Source of the DNA: Ascaphus truei
Taxonomy: Eukaryota > Chordata > Amphibia > Anura > Ascaphidae
Length of the DNA stretch: 64,000 nt
Direction of reading: 5' to 3'
NCBI GenBank assembly: GCA_036426205.1
Contig: WSYH01001907.1
Span: 38,310 to 102,309, forward strand
How positions within the stretch are numbered: position 1 is the first letter of the stretch; every line of letters starts with the position of its first letter. The notes beneath the pieces were generated by a model, which did no database searches, was not told where the DNA came from, and saw only the letters and a list, made by a program, of their open reading frames with translations. Of the stretch, positions 23,800 to 35,760 are shown in pieces. Made by a program: the position numbers and the translations under genes.

Positions 23800-24385
23800 T
23801 GAACTGTTGCCAGATTAAACCTTACATTAGAGAAAGAGTATCTAAGAGGGGGTAGAACCATTTACAAATACATTCAATGTCAATATGAGTTACTTCCAAG
23901 GGAACTTGTAATTCCAAGGACAGTACAAAATGAGACGGGATCTTCCTTTAAGATTGGAAGAAAGGCGTTTTCACCAGCAACAGAAGGAAACAACTATTTA
24001 CAGTAAGGGAAGTAACAATGTGCAATTTAATACAATGGTGACGGTGATGGCAGATGCAATAGATATCTTGGGGGGGTTAAAAAAAACGGTTAAGACATCT
24101 TTTTAGAAAGGAAATGTATACAGGAACATACCATACTAAATAAGTTAAACATAGGAATGATGTAGATCCAGGGACAAATTATATTGCCATTGCTGGAGTA
24201 AGGAAGGAATTCATTTTATGAGAGATAAAACCTAATGTTTCAATGATTTTTTTTGTTTGATTTCTGATGGACTAATATAAATACAAAAATCAGACGATTA
24301 TCTCAGTTGACTAAATTTAGCATACAGTACTGTAGGTTTACTTGATGGACATATGTCTTTTTTCAACCTCATCTATGTAACCTCA
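23800..24385 (+). mobile_element. CR1-type LINE 3' fragment
   Basis: The order of blocks matches 60940-61500: R-R-L-R-G-like 'tctaagagggggtagaacc', 'ggcgttttcaccagcaacag', 'cggtgatggcagatgcaata', and the closing 'cttgatggacatatgtcttt'. It is diverged and non-coding. Confidence 0.7.
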
Positions 24386-25040
24386 ATTAAAATGAGTGAA
24401 TAAATATGTATCTATGCACAAATTAATGCACACCCACACTAGAAAAGTAACTTTAAGCCAAAACTAGCAGTCTACAATCATATGTGGAACACATGGCAGA
24501 AAAGAAAAATACCTGCATATGATGTGAGCATATGATAATTAAATGATACCTAAACAATAACAAAGATTTGGTTGAAATTATTTATATTATACAATGGTCT
24601 AACTAATATGAGAATAAAGCACTGTAGATAGATACAACAACAGACTAGCGGCATAGTGGGAACAGTGTAAATGTAATTCAGTATTTCCTCAACATGCGGG
24701 TATGTTTATTTGGATTTTACCAAATGGGAAAAAAAATTCATACCAAAATAATCCCGCACCAAAATTCTTCATGTAAACTGGCATTGTCTCACCCAATGGC
24801 AGAAAACACTTCCTAATGTATCACATAAAGGTGTGGATTATGTGAACAGTGAAAAATGTAAACACACAATATCCCAGCAAGATTAAGAACCCCAAAATTG
24901 TAGAATGTATTTTGTCACATTGGATGTAGTGTTAGGAATTTTTGTCTTTTGCTGTGTGAAAAATGTAATTACCAGTAAATGAAGACGCCCAGTGGAAGTA
25001 AATCAATTTATATGACATCAGCGTGAATTGATTAATAATT
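24386..25040. other. unassigned AT-rich stretch
   Basis: I see no gene and no clear repeat here. Confidence 0.5.
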
Positions 25041-25250
25041 TTACCTGACCCAACAACACAAAATTCTCTCAACTGGGCACCAGGACCTCTGAAAGATTAA
25101 GGAACCATCTGATTAGCATCTGTTACAGCAATAGGAGAAAGACAAAAGAAACTATATACAGCATCCTGAACACGTTAGAGATTGTGGTGCCTCGCTCAAA
25201 ACCCCTGAATGAGTGGATGAGGTCGCGTGCTGCCAGGGATAGATAGACGG

Positions 25251-25574
25251 CTAGCGGGATGTGGGTGTGAAGAGCATACAGAAAGATCCCCAAAAGGGCG
25301 CACTGCAGACCTGAGTGGTATTAAATCATGGTCCTTGAGTACGCAAACATACAACATATAAAAATTTATTAGGACATAATAGACCAAATCACTACATAAA
25401 TAAATATTAAAATCAAGAACTCCTGATGCCTCACTAGTACTGAATAAGACTAGCTCGGGATGTATGTCAGATAAGGAAAGTATATACGAGGGTGATATAA
25501 CTATAGTTCATAGAGCTAGGCCCATCCCAAAGAAAGACTCCTCTTGAGGACTCATGGGTTGGGGTATTAATATA
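25251..25574 (-). repeat. left inverted arm of the insertion
   Basis: This is the reverse complement of 27005-27324 with few changes; a 46-residue translated stretch is identical between arms. It starts CTAGCGGGATGTGGGTGTGA. Confidence 0.9.
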
Positions 25575-26473
25575 CCTGTAATAGAACCCAATATAGATAA
25601 GAGGAGATGTAAAAGGGATGTAACACTTAAATGTGTACTTGCTGAACACCTATATGTGTCCCAATCTACATGTAGATGTGTAAGGTAGAGATCAGGTGGA
25701 TTTCCTAGCTAGTGTGGTGATTGAATAGTTATATCCATAGAGATGATGATGAATGGCTGGCCTTCATCGGTGTGATGCTGATGGGTATCAAGAGTATATA
25801 GCTCAGGCTTGATGACTCATGTGGTATACTACAGTAATTAGAGTTGCTGCATACTTAGGTATAGAGACCCTATGTGGTTATTGTCATAATAGACATCAGT
25901 ACTCTTAGGTGAATATATGTAACAGTAACCAAAGATGCCGAGTCAGTGCAGAGATATGCAGCTCTGAGTAGTAGAGTTCTGATACTAATTCCTTGCCCCG
26001 TATATACTGAGTCTTAGAGACACCCTATCAGCTTTAAGGTAATGTGTTCCGCAGACCATCGCTGGACTGTAGCTCTAACGGCTTTATCCCAAAGATGCCA
26101 CTGATTGTACTCTCAGATGGGGTGTCTATACACTGGCGCACTGCCACATTCCCATACAAATGTTATGGTGGGTATCTAAGGTAACGTTGTAGACTGTAGG
26201 TGGCTATCAAATTATTCACACTGTGCCCAAGTTCTGTTAAAACATCTAAGCACTTGGCATGTCAGGTGCCGTATTGGGTTGCACGCCTAGAGATACAGTT
26301 GTCCCAATGTAACTATGACGTCATGTGGTGGACCTGTGTTTCTCCCCGTGTAATTCCTGAGAGACAGTGTCGGCTATTAGTTGCCAATAGATAGAGCCCG
26401 CTGTGGTCCAGCTGATATCCGGTATAAGTGTATACTAATAATGGTATATATACTGTATCACTGGAGCTATTTC

Positions 26474-26781
26474 AATGCTCGCGGCCAGAAATATAGATGT
26501 TTATCGTGGTATAGATCTCAACCCAATTCACATCGTGTATCCGTGTGATCACAGTCACAGTTTGCAGCATAACCCTCAGGTAAGTGTTGCGCAATGCTGT
26601 GCACTGTGTGTGGCCAGTATAATTTCTAATGCTCGCAGCCAGGGGTATATACATGTATCGTGGTGTGGATCTCAACACTATTCACATCATGGGTCAGTGT
26701 GATGGCGGGCACAGTTTGCAGCATAACCCTCTGGTGAGTATTGCGCAATTCTGTGCGCCATGTCTGGCCGGAATATATATG
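26474..26781 (+). repeat. 154-bp tandem duplication
   Basis: Two adjacent copies begin AATGCTCGC(G/A)GCCAG at 26474 and 26628 and share 'gatctcaac', 'cagtttgcagcataaccct' and 'ttgcgcaat' blocks in order. They lie in the centre of the inverted-arm insertion. Confidence 0.8.
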
Positions 26782-27004
26782 TTTTAAAATGCCGCTATAT
26801 CCAGATAGCTGTGCGGTGCAGCCTCCGTTTAGACTCGTGGCTAAGTGCGGTCACGTAGATGTTATCGTTTTGGAGGTACTAGCATAGAGATAGAGACCAG
26901 CATTATGTTTAGTATATACGCCTCAAGTAGAGGTATCGTTGCAATGGTGCATATTAAAGTTTTTATTATAAAGTTCTCCTAATACCTCCAATACCTCTAC
27001 TTGA

Positions 27005-27324
27005 TATATTAATACCCCAACCCATGAGTCCTCAAGAGGAGTCTTTCATTGGGATGGGCCTAGCTCTATGAACTATAGTTATATCACCCTCGTATATACT
27101 TTCCTTATCTGACATACAACCCGAGCTAGTCTTATTCAGTACTAGTGAGGCATCAGGAGTTCTTGATTTTAATATTTATGTAGTGATTTGGTCTATTATG
27201 TTCTAATAAATTTTTATATGTTGTATGTTTGCGTACTCAAGGACCATGATTTAATACCACTCAGGTCTGCAGTGCGCCCTTTTGGGGATCTTTCTGTGTG
27301 CTCTTCACACCCACATCCCGCTAG
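27005..27324 (+). repeat. right inverted arm of the insertion
   Basis: Reverse complement of 25251-25574, ending ...CACATCCCGCTAG. Its last two bases overlap the right copy of the target duplication. Confidence 0.9.
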
Positions 27325-29672
27325 CATCCTGAACACACAAGAAATACATGCAGACACATGGAGAGGACTCTAAATATTCCATGAAAAATTCCTGAAGGGT
27401 CTAATTAGCAACAAGGAAAAGAAACGCCACAGACTCAGGCTGAGAATGAGATACTCTGCAGCAGCCAGCACAACCACAAACAATACAAACAGGGACAATC
27501 ACCAACAGCAGAACTGCACTGTTAACATCTCAGACTACACACCAAATCAAGCAGAGTCCTCAATATTATCAAAGGGTCTCACATTCTGCCCTACCAAGCC
27601 TATGGACAAGATTCAGCTGTGCAGTGACCTGGACGAGTTCTTCAGAAGACTGCGTAATAAGGAGTTCTTCCATGACAGACACGACCACGATTGTGCCAAC
27701 ACGTGCAGCGGCCCTCCTTCTGCAAAGAGCAGGAAGAAGCAAAAATCCAACTGGATCCCACAAACTGGGCGCAATCCCAAACTGGACAGGTACATCGAAA
27801 GCTTTACACACAGAGCCAAACCCACCATCCTTGACAAAGTAAGGCAACAAACGTATAATCTGACACTGATGGAGAGGAGAGACATAGAATTGCTAAAGGT
27901 CAACCACAACATAATCGAACCTGCGGACAACGGAGGAGCAGTGGTCATAATGAACACCACAGACTACCTGCGGGAAGTGCACAGACAACTCTTTGATGCA
28001 AAGTATTACACCAAACTGCAGGAGGATCCAACAAAAAAAATACATGAGAGAACTCAACAGGATCATTAAAACACTCCCGATCCACACGAGAACAAATTCT
28101 GGACCTGATATCAGCTAACCCAAAACCTGGCAAATTGTACATGCTCCATAAAATTGACAAAGAGGGAAGCCCTGGGCGCCCCATTATCTCTGGTACTGAC
28201 ACACTGACTGAGAATATTTCTGGCTGGGTGGAAGGCATTCTAAAACTTAATGACAGGAACATACCCAGCTATATCCAGGCACCACCGACCTGCTAAACAA
28301 ACTTAATGTCATTGGCCCCCTCCCAACAGGAATACTACTAGCAACCATGGATGTAGAATCACTTTATACAAACAACCCCCACGAGGATGGGATTTCAGCC
28401 TGCAGATACTTTCTGAGACCACAGGAGCCCCTCACAGAGACAGTGACTAAATGCATCGAATTTATTCTGACCCATAACTACTTCACATTTGGAAATTACA
28501 CATACCTCCAGACAACCGGGACCGCTATGGGCACTCTGATGGCGCCACAGTATGCCAATCTGTTCTGCGCAAAACTGGAAAGTGACTTTTTTTCCATCTG
28601 TCACTTGAAACCCCTTACATACCTTAGGTACATCGATGACATCCTCCTGATTTAGACCTCTGGTGAACAGGACCTCATACAGTTCCATGAGAACTTCAAT
28701 ACATTCCACCCGACCATCAACCACAAACTCACCCATTCCCTGGACTAAGTATATTTCCTAGACACTCCCATTACTATAAAGAACAACCAACTACAGACTT
28801 CTGTATACCGCGAACCTACAGACAAAGCCAGCTATTTGAGGGACAACAGCTTCCACCACACACAGACTAAGCATGCAACAATCTACAGTCAAGCCATACG
28901 ATACAGCCAGATATGCTCCGACATAGCAGACAGCGGCCAGCGGATTACAGCCTTGAGATCGGATTTCATAAACCGTGGATATAACCACAGAATTGTAGAC
29001 CAGCAAATCCACAAAGTCACAAGAATACCAAGAAGTGATCGAGACAAGAGACAGGGTATCTTTGGTGGTCATATAATCCACACCTAGAAGCCTTATGCAA
29101 GATCGCCAGGGAACTACAATCCATTCTCCAGGAAGATACAAGACTGCAACAGGTCTTCCCTGAAACACCCTTATCATACAGACAACCTCAATCCTCAAGA
29201 AAATGATGGTGAGGAGTCAAGTATTCAACAGTGCAACTAAATCCGGGACACGACCATGCCAGGACGCAAGATGCAAAACCTGCGCAATGCTCCACACAAT
29301 GGGCACAATACAAATACCACACAGGAATCTGAAGTACAAAATAAGACGAAGGTCACCTGTTCCTCCAGCAATGTCATCTACCTCATCAAGAGCATGAACT
29401 GCCCGGGAGGCTGCTACTACATAGGTGATACGGGACAGGAGCTAAACAAGCGAATTAATCTGCATTGCCACAGCATCACACGTGGAAAAAGAGACAGTCC
29501 TGTCGGCGAACATTTGTCTGACTCTGGCCATTAGATGAACAATCTGAAGGTAGCCATACTCATAGGTAATCTTAGAACACCGAAAGAGAGACGGTTGCAT
29601 GAATACAAATTGAGGAAACTGGTCGGGACACTTAGCAGTGGGCTAAACCGAGACCGCACACAAGAGAACTGA
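27323..29672 (+). pseudogene. Penelope-like RT with GIY-YIG endonuclease, broken
   Basis: The N-terminal part (27446-28069) has the region before RT motif 1 with I-I-E-P-A-D-N-G-G-A-V-V-I. Motif A is M-D-V-E-S-L-Y-T-N (28347), motif B is T-G-T-A-M-G-T...A-P-Q-Y-A-N-L-F, and motif C is R-Y-I-D-D-I, so catalytic aspartates remain. The thumb follows (28660-29090). The endonuclease part has C-Q-D-A-R-C-K-T-C, V-I-Y-L-I-K and C-Y-Y-I-G-D-T-G-Q (29256-29534). Stops occur near 28070, 28655, 28748 and 29533, with frame changes near 28060-28340 and 29085-29250. Confidence 0.9.
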
Positions 29673-30202
29673 GACCCTTACACCAGAGAACTCTCTTCCC
29701 ATGAGTGCTAAAGGCCATGTCTATACATACTGCGCTATATGAATGCACACACAGCATTACACATACAAAAGTACAATGTAATTTGATCCCTATATACCAA
29801 TAGGGACCATATAGTATCTACACACACTAATAGTAATGCTTCACCCTCTTACATTTCTACACCTACCCACACCATTGGTATATACTTCCACTCCACACAC
29901 ACCTATTGTAAAGCGCTGTATAGACTGTTGGCACTTTATAAATTTATATTTACACACATGCATGCATCACTAACATTCAGGGACCATTTTACACCTTAAG
30001 TCATAAATCGCATACTGCACAGGGGGGAGGGATAGGCTTCAGTCAGATACATTCCCAGGTGCACTGTTTTTAGGTAAAAACCTCTCTTGCTTTATCCATT
30101 GTAGCACTGCCGGAAGAAGAGATCAGTGTATCTTGAAAGCTCGCACAAATAAAAGCATTTAGTTAGCCACAGAACGGTATCATCTATTCATTTTTTATTT
30201 TA

Positions 30203-30237
30203 TATATATCTCTATCTATCTATCTATCTATCTATCG
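30203..30237. repeat. (CTAT)n microsatellite
   Basis: About seven CTAT units follow the end of the Penelope-like element. Confidence 0.85.
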
Positions 30238-30242
30238 AGGTA

Positions 30243-30986
30243 GAGACGCGTGCACCAAGGTGAAAATAATAATTTTAAAAAAATGGTCATTTATTCCATA
30301 AAATGTAAATGCTCACTGACAAACCAGACAAAAAAAGTTTAAAACTGTTGTTGCAAGTAAAGTCACGGGTACCAGGTAATATGATGTTAACCACAGCACT
30401 AGTCCAGTTATCAAGCAAATCATAGGAAGTCTTCAGCTACTTAGGATATAATAATGCCGGCAAAAAGGTCTGTGACAGAGGTTTTTAATTTATTGTTCTG
30501 CCCGCTAGTACCCCTCCCAATGGGGAATGATCAGCTAGCTAATTGCCTGATATCCTGTAAGCGAGGACATACAGCTAATTCATTGGACTGTTTTTCTGTG
30601 AATGGAGAACCAACTATAGCCTAGATCACTGGATTCCACTGCCACTATAGTGGTGTATTACTACTGTAACTACTCCACTGTTTGAGTCCTTACCACCAGC
30701 AATACCATCAACTGTTATATTTATGAAGACCTTTCATGTGGGGACTCTATTCACCAAAAGGCAATTTATTCTACTTTGCACAGTAGCTGAAGACCTTCTA
30801 GAATTTGCTTGATAACTGGACTACTTACTCTGGGGTTAAAATCATGTTACCTGGTACCTGTGACTTCATTACTTGCAACAACAGTATCAATGTTTTTTTA
30901 GTCTGATTTGTCAGTGAGCATTTGCATTTCATGGAATAAATTAACAGTTTTTTGTTATTATTTTTACTTTGGTGTGTGTGCTTCTC
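30243..30986. repeat. 744-bp foldback repeat
   Basis: Arms of about 205 bp (30243-30455 and 30775-30986) are reverse complements with scattered changes. Shared blocks include 'aatgctcactgacaaa' , 'actgttgttgcaagtaa', 'ggtaccaggtaa' and 'ccagttatcaagcaaat'. The 320-bp centre has no gene. It lies directly after the microsatellite at the Penelope 3' end. Confidence 0.85.
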
Positions 30987-31291
30987 ATTGTTTTCTTTAA
31001 TTTTCTTTTGGATGAGGTTCATTCATTAGAGTAGCAGCCTTTGAATCCGGAATAGGGTATTTTATCCCTACAGACTCTTCCTATTTTTAAGGAACTTTTC
31101 CTGGCATCAGTTATATATTATTGTTTATCACAGGAACTATACCCCTTTCTTTATTGGGCACAATTTGTCAACTTCAAATGCATTTGGTCTGTTATCACCT
31201 TTATTATTAGAATCATTTATCAATTACTTTTGATATTTAAGCACTTATTTTATAGTGTATTAGTAGTTGTGAGCGCACATTTCCTTTTTTA
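30987..31291. other. unassigned AT-rich stretch
   Basis: I see nothing codable here; it may be non-coding retroelement sequence. Confidence 0.4.

Positions 31292-31293
<2 letters not shown>

Positions 31294-31350
<57 letters not shown>
31294..31350. repeat. (CA)n microsatellite
   Basis: A pure CA run of about 28 units. Confidence 0.95.
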
Positions 31351-31351
<1 letters not shown>

Positions 31352-31384
31352 GTGTGTAGATAGATACACACACACGTATACACG

Positions 31385-31540
31385 TTCTGGCATTAAAGAC
31401 AGAAACAGACACCTCACAACTCTGACAGACAGAAGGGATACAAGCCAAAGACAATTGCCACAACAATCACAATTGCACGTAAAGCCCCACGAGAACACAT
31501 GCTCCAATCAATACAAGAAGAAAAAAACAACCACACACAT
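31385..31540 (+). pseudogene. Penelope-like RT fragment
   Basis: One frame reads Q-K-G-Y-K-P-K-T-I followed by A-R-K-A-P-R-E-H-M-L-Q, the pattern after the RT core of Penelope-like elements where a G-Y-x3-I stretch precedes a short P-R-x3-L motif. It is a ~150-bp relic next to the CA run. Confidence 0.5.
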
Positions 31541-31559
31541 ACCACTAGCTAGTGGCTAC

Positions 31560-32060
31560 ATACATTTATTTTAAGTGTTAGAGCATATACAGTGATATCT
31601 TGTAGCCTGGATGTGTATGATGACTCATTTTGTATGAGTGAGATGGAAGGTGGAGTTATGGAGGTAACTACATCCGTCTGTGGGTTTGTTGTATACAGAT
31701 GTGTAATTTGCAATTCTTCAGTGTTACTTTAGTATCTAGAAAGTTCACTAGGTTTGCTGAATATGTATTTTGAGATTATTTGATGGGTGGAATTCATTCA
31801 AGGACTCACATTTTTTTTTAGATTTTCTTTGCCCTCTGTCCATATTATAAACAGATCGATGGGTCTAATATTTGTAAGGTTTGTGGAGGCATGTGGTAAG
31901 AATCTCTGTTCAAAATTGGCAATAAAAATATTGGCATATTGCGGTGCCATTCTCATGCCCATTGCAGTCTCTTTGACACAGAAATAAGAGGACTTAATGT
32001 CGATATGGGGTTTCTAACACATAATCAAGCATTTTTTTAAATGTTTCTCCCAGCCTCTCT
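31560..32060 (-). pseudogene. Penelope-like RT fragment, reverse orientation
   Basis: On the minus strand, near 31920-31990, one reads K-E-T-A-M-G-M-R-M-A-P-Q-Y-A-N-I-F, the RT motif B region. It is followed by F-I-I-W-T-E-G-K-E-N-L-K-K (31800-31850); the Y-I-D-D before it has decayed to P-I-D-L. No long frame is left. Confidence 0.75.
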
Positions 32061-32085
32061 GATAATATAACAATTAACCCCTTCT

Positions 32086-32103
32086 CCCCCCCCCCCCCCC
32101 CCA
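32086..32103. repeat. poly-C run
   Basis: A C homopolymer of about 17 bases followed by CCACCACCAC. Confidence 0.9.
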
Positions 32104-32264
32104 CCACCACACTGCTAATGTGTCTATGGTTCTGTCTCACAGTCCCTTTCATCAATTTATTGTTGTCTGTTTATTTACCATTCCATCCCTACATCATCTG
32201 CCTTATATGGCTATCTTGTTTTTTTGTTGGTTTTTTTTCACAACGGTGTTTAACTCATGGAATC

Positions 32265-32430
32265 TTTGTAAATCAGAATTGCTGACCTGTGTAAGAGAGA
32301 AAACTCTCGAAAGGTTGTCTTATAATACCAATTGTTAGTCCAAATAAAAAAAAAGTATCACCTTATACTGAAGAACTCATTTACTCTGTACTAGCACGGC
32401 TATTTCTACTTAATTCATAACTTTTCATAC
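32265..32430 (+). mobile_element. Penelope-type 3' terminal region
   Basis: The block 'gacctgtgtaagagagaaaa', 'ctctcgaaaggttgtcttat', then 'caaataaaaaa' and 'aagtatcacc' is of the type that ends Penelope-like elements, like 30110-30180 in layout. No coding part is attached. Confidence 0.55.
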
Positions 32431-32559
32431 ATGTTTTCTTCATCTATTCAAAGAACAGCCGTGCAGACAGACTCCAAATGTCTGGTGCGTGTTCGTGTTT
32501 AAAGAACAAAGGCATCTGGAGGCAAAAAATAGAAGATTTATTCAGCCTACTGTCAATTT

Positions 32560-32850
32560 TTTTCCCTCTGTACTCCACTAATGGCAGTGAGAACCAATTG
32601 GAAGTAGCTCCTCCCTCAGCATATGTAGGATACAACATTTCTGGTAGGGCCTGGCCCCTCCCTTTCCCTTCAGTAGCAGTTTCGGTATCTCCCAAAGCTA
32701 TAAATATAACTGATTTACGTTCATTATAGGGAGGGTATGATTGACCCATAGTTTAGTACAGCAGAACATTTCGGTAAACCAACATTTAAAAAAAATATTT
32801 TTCTGTTCCCCACATGGCAGTGGGTACTAATTGGGATGTACCAAAGCTAA
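32560..32850. repeat. left inverted terminal region of the DIRS-like element
   Basis: Two sub-blocks match the right end in reverse complement: 32577-32690 and 32804-32845. The second repeats the first ~40 bp of the repeat, which resembles the duplicated edge pieces of DIRS elements. Confidence 0.6.
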
Positions 32851-33090
32851 CCCAATGGGAGAGAAAACGAGGACAACAATACACCATTTTTTAGTTAAAG
32901 ATTCAATCAATCTACAATCGATTGCAGAATTCTCCTGCCAAGGCTTCCTTCAGCTAAGGCATGAAGGTCCATCTTGTAGTATTACACAAAGATCTCAACG
33001 AGGACCAGACCGTAGCTTTACAAACTTGCCTTTAAGATGCATTGGCTTTGAATGCCCATGAGGTTGATTCTGCCTTGGTTGAATGTGCCT

Positions 33091-33804
33091 TTATTCCATA
33101 TCCGACACGTTTGCCTTTAAGGTTATAGACAAGTTTGATAAATTAATTAATCCATCATGATAAGGTTGCCTTTGGGACTTGCTGCCCTCTTCTAGGACCG
33201 TCTGATTATAAATAATCCGATGATGTTCTGTATTTTTTAATTGATCATTTTGAGCACACTTTTTTGTTTCATCACTTAATTTGAATATGGTTACCTTCAA
33301 GCACCTTACTACATTTAAGTTACAGTATGTAGTCTCACCGCATAAAGATTTGCAGGATTTGGGTAGAATGCTAAAATTGAGCTCTTCATTGAAGTGAAAT
33401 GAGGATACGACTTTTGGAAGGAAACATGATAGAGGTCTTAGGACTGCTTTGTCCTGCTGAAAAATGAGAGAACGTTCTCTGCAAGAGGGCGCCTGCAATT
33501 CTTCCACTCTTCTTGCAGATGTAATTGCTAACAAACAATACTGTCTTCTACATTAATAATCTTAACGGTCAATGCTGCAAAGGTTCAAAAGGGTAAAGAT
33601 CTACAAGTGTCCAACACTAGTGAAAGATCCCCCGTTGGTACCACACATTTCATTTGAAGTCTCAGGTGCCTGACCGACTGTAGAAGTCTCAGAACGAATG
33701 ATGCTATATCTTTTCTTAATAAAGAAGACAAGGCTTTTCTTAAAACAAGGTTGTAAAAATGCAACCAGGGTGACAGAGGAAGGATTGAAACAGTTGATGC
33801 TCAT
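33091..33804 (-). pseudogene. DIRS-like tyrosine recombinase, broken
   Basis: The longest open part (33091-33534, 147 residues) starts L-A-I-T-S-A-R-R-V-E-E-L, the box around the first catalytic arginine of DIRS recombinases, then F-L-P-K-V-V-S-S-F-H at about residues 38-47. The part before it (33601-33804) is in another frame. The later H-x-x-R and tyrosine boxes were not found and would lie below 33091. Confidence 0.75.
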
Positions 33805-34096
33805 TTTCCTACTTTATTCCTGAAAACAGAGCCAGACACAATAAATAGATGAGGGTGACTATTTTCTGGCTTAGCATTGATATTATGCAGAACAGCCCTT
33901 TAATTTTAACGTTTATTGCTCAACCTCCATGCCGCTAGAGCCAATTTCTTTAGATCTGGGTGTTGTACTGGTCTTTGTTTAAGAAGAAGTTTCTGAGACA
34001 GTGGGAGATGTCAAGGTAAATTTAGTGCCATACTCACCAGATGGGGAAACCATATCATCCTTGGCCAGGAAGGAATTATTGCTACTGCCTCATCTC

Positions 34097-35010
34097 TCAT
34101 AGGATCTTTGCTATAAGAGGTATCGATAGGAAAATACAAGTTAAATCGAAGTTCCAACGGAACTTAAAGTGTCTACCTGGCTGGCGAGATGATGGGAGTA
34201 CTTTGAGCAGAAAATGTTCCCCCTTCTTGTTTTGATGTGTTGCCATCACATCTATTTGGGGTGGTCCCCACCAAACCATGAACTGTTGGAATACTTTCAA
34301 GTCCAGTTCCCATTCGGATGATGATTCAGGTTAGAACATTGGCCGTCGTATTTTGGGGTTTGGGACCGTTACCTGCCAAAAAAAAGATGAAATGGCGTTT
34401 GGCCCCAGAAAGCATTGTAACGGCTAGAGATAGAAGCTGTGCACTTCTGGATTTCCCTTTGCCTCGCAACATATTTTAGTATTGTGCAGTCAGATTCTAT
34501 CCTCATATTTATGCCTTGAACTTGGTCTCGAAAGAACAGAGATTCCCTTTTTTTCTTTAAACGCAATTAACTAGCAGAATTGCTGAGAGGTTGCTGTGAA
34601 ATATTGGCAAAATGCCTTGGGCCAATGAAGTCTCACCTATGCTCCCCAACTTCCTGGCATCTGGGGTGACAGTTAACAAATTTTCTATCCAGAAAGAAAC
34701 CTGGTTATCTATTTTCTGCCGATTCTCCCATTTTAAATCCTGCTTTATTGAGAGATGGAGCCATACTCCTTGGTGTAAGGATCTTGGATCTTTGTTCCAT
34801 TGATCCAGCAAATTCCTTTTGAGTGGCCTTATGTGGAGTCTGGCCCAGTCTATAATGCCTAGCGTTGAAGCGAATTTCCCCACCAAGGTCATGCAGTCTT
34901 TTAGGCAAGACCTGACTTTACCTTCTTTGTGAATTGTACTGCCATTGACTTCATTCTGCTGTGGGTAGACAAACCCTTCCTTGTTCCATTTGGAATATGA
35001 CCCACAGGAA
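34097..35010 (-). pseudogene. DIRS-like RT/RNase H region, broken
   Basis: 34557-34892 has L-G-I-I-D-W-A-R-L-H-I-R-P-L and L-L-D-Q-W-N, the end of the RT typical of DIRS elements, and a T-P-D-A-R piece where RNase H begins. 34369-34566 continues RNase H with M-R-I-E-S-D-C-T where a D-N is usual. 34097-34300 has F-M-V-W-W-G-P-P-Q-I-D-V-M-A-T, found between RNase H and recombinase in this family. Each part is in a different frame or ends in stops. Confidence 0.8.
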
Positions 35011-35604
35011 CATTAGGGACCGAGATGGAATTAAGTAACTCTATGGGAGTTTGTTATCCATACGTGCCACCCCAGAAAACAATAACTTTCTGCATATGCT
35101 GTATCAGAAAATCTTTCCCGAGATATCAACCGCTGAACTAGATAAAAATAGATCTGATTTTTTCCCCCCTGAATTCGGCGACTAACCTACTGACAACTTG
35201 GTGAAGATTCTGGGAGAGATTGGCAAACCGAACGGAATGTGGTATATTGTTAATGCCTTTCATTTACCTCAAATCACAAATATTTTTTGTGCACTTGGTA
35301 CATGCAGGAAAGCATTGAAAAGCATCTCTGTGTGACCAATTTCTCATCAGGCCAATTCTACTCAGTCCCTATCATCAGATGAATTATAGTACTCTCCTAC
35401 CAGGTACTGCTATAGCACATCAGACTCCTCTGACGAAGATGATCCTCCCCTATCGAGGTTTGCGACATTGATCTCTTCCGGGTCAGTTTATCCGTAATGT
35501 GAGAGACTGTATCCTTCATCCACGATAGGAGAGTAGAAATCTGGTCATTGGGCTCCTGGCCGCAGACTTATGCACTCTGCATAATGATTTGCTTCGAGCA
35601 CTGG

Positions 35605-35760
35605 CTTACTAAAAGCCGTGCATATCCTGGCTTATTGCAAGCCGCGCATATTCTGATTTATTACAAGCCGAGCATATTCTGGCTTATTGCAAGCCACGCA
35701 TATTCTGGTTTAATGCAAGCCACGCATATCCTGGTTAATTGCAAGCCGCATATATCCTGG
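35605..35760 (+). repeat. 26-bp minisatellite, left block
   Basis: About six units based on GCAAGCCGCGCATATCCTGG plus CTTATT, with point changes. It is continuous in sequence with the block beginning at 36382; the LTR at 35761-36381 splits the array. The repeated peptides readable here follow from the repeat and are not a gene. Confidence 0.9.

Larger units (their letters stand above)
25174..27322. mobile_element. inserted element with long inverted arms
   Basis: A 2,149-bp insert is flanked by the 14-bp direct duplication AGCATCCTGAACAC (25160-25173 and 27323-27336). It carries arms of ~320 bp in opposite orientation (25251-25574 and 27005-27324). The left side has 77 further bp (25174-25250) not found on the right. 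The 1.4-kb centre has no open frame of note. The same family recurs at 57590-57864. A 14-bp duplication fits target-primed retroelements, Penelope-like ones included; the family is not identified. Confidence 0.8.
25045..30190 (+). mobile_element. Penelope-like element, split by an insertion
   Basis: The element is read as one diverged RT-GIY-YIG gene in two parts, 25045-25173 and 27323-29672, followed by a 3' region ending in 'gaaagctcgcacaaataaaa' (30140-30170) and a (CTAT)n run. The 5' part, 25045-25173, is in the same frame as the part after 27323 once the intervening 2,149 bp are ignored. This shows that the inserted segment arrived after the Penelope copy. Confidence 0.85.

Noticed and set aside
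31230..31574. 114-codon frame with a His-Thr run
   Set aside because: The run is the CA microsatellite; only the short Penelope-like piece after it has any support.
33091..35010. Further PHF14 exons on the same strand
   Set aside because: The minus-strand frames match DIRS recombinase and RT instead. I also found no frame for the later PHF14 PHD finger below 38958 or for the coiled coil above 45107.
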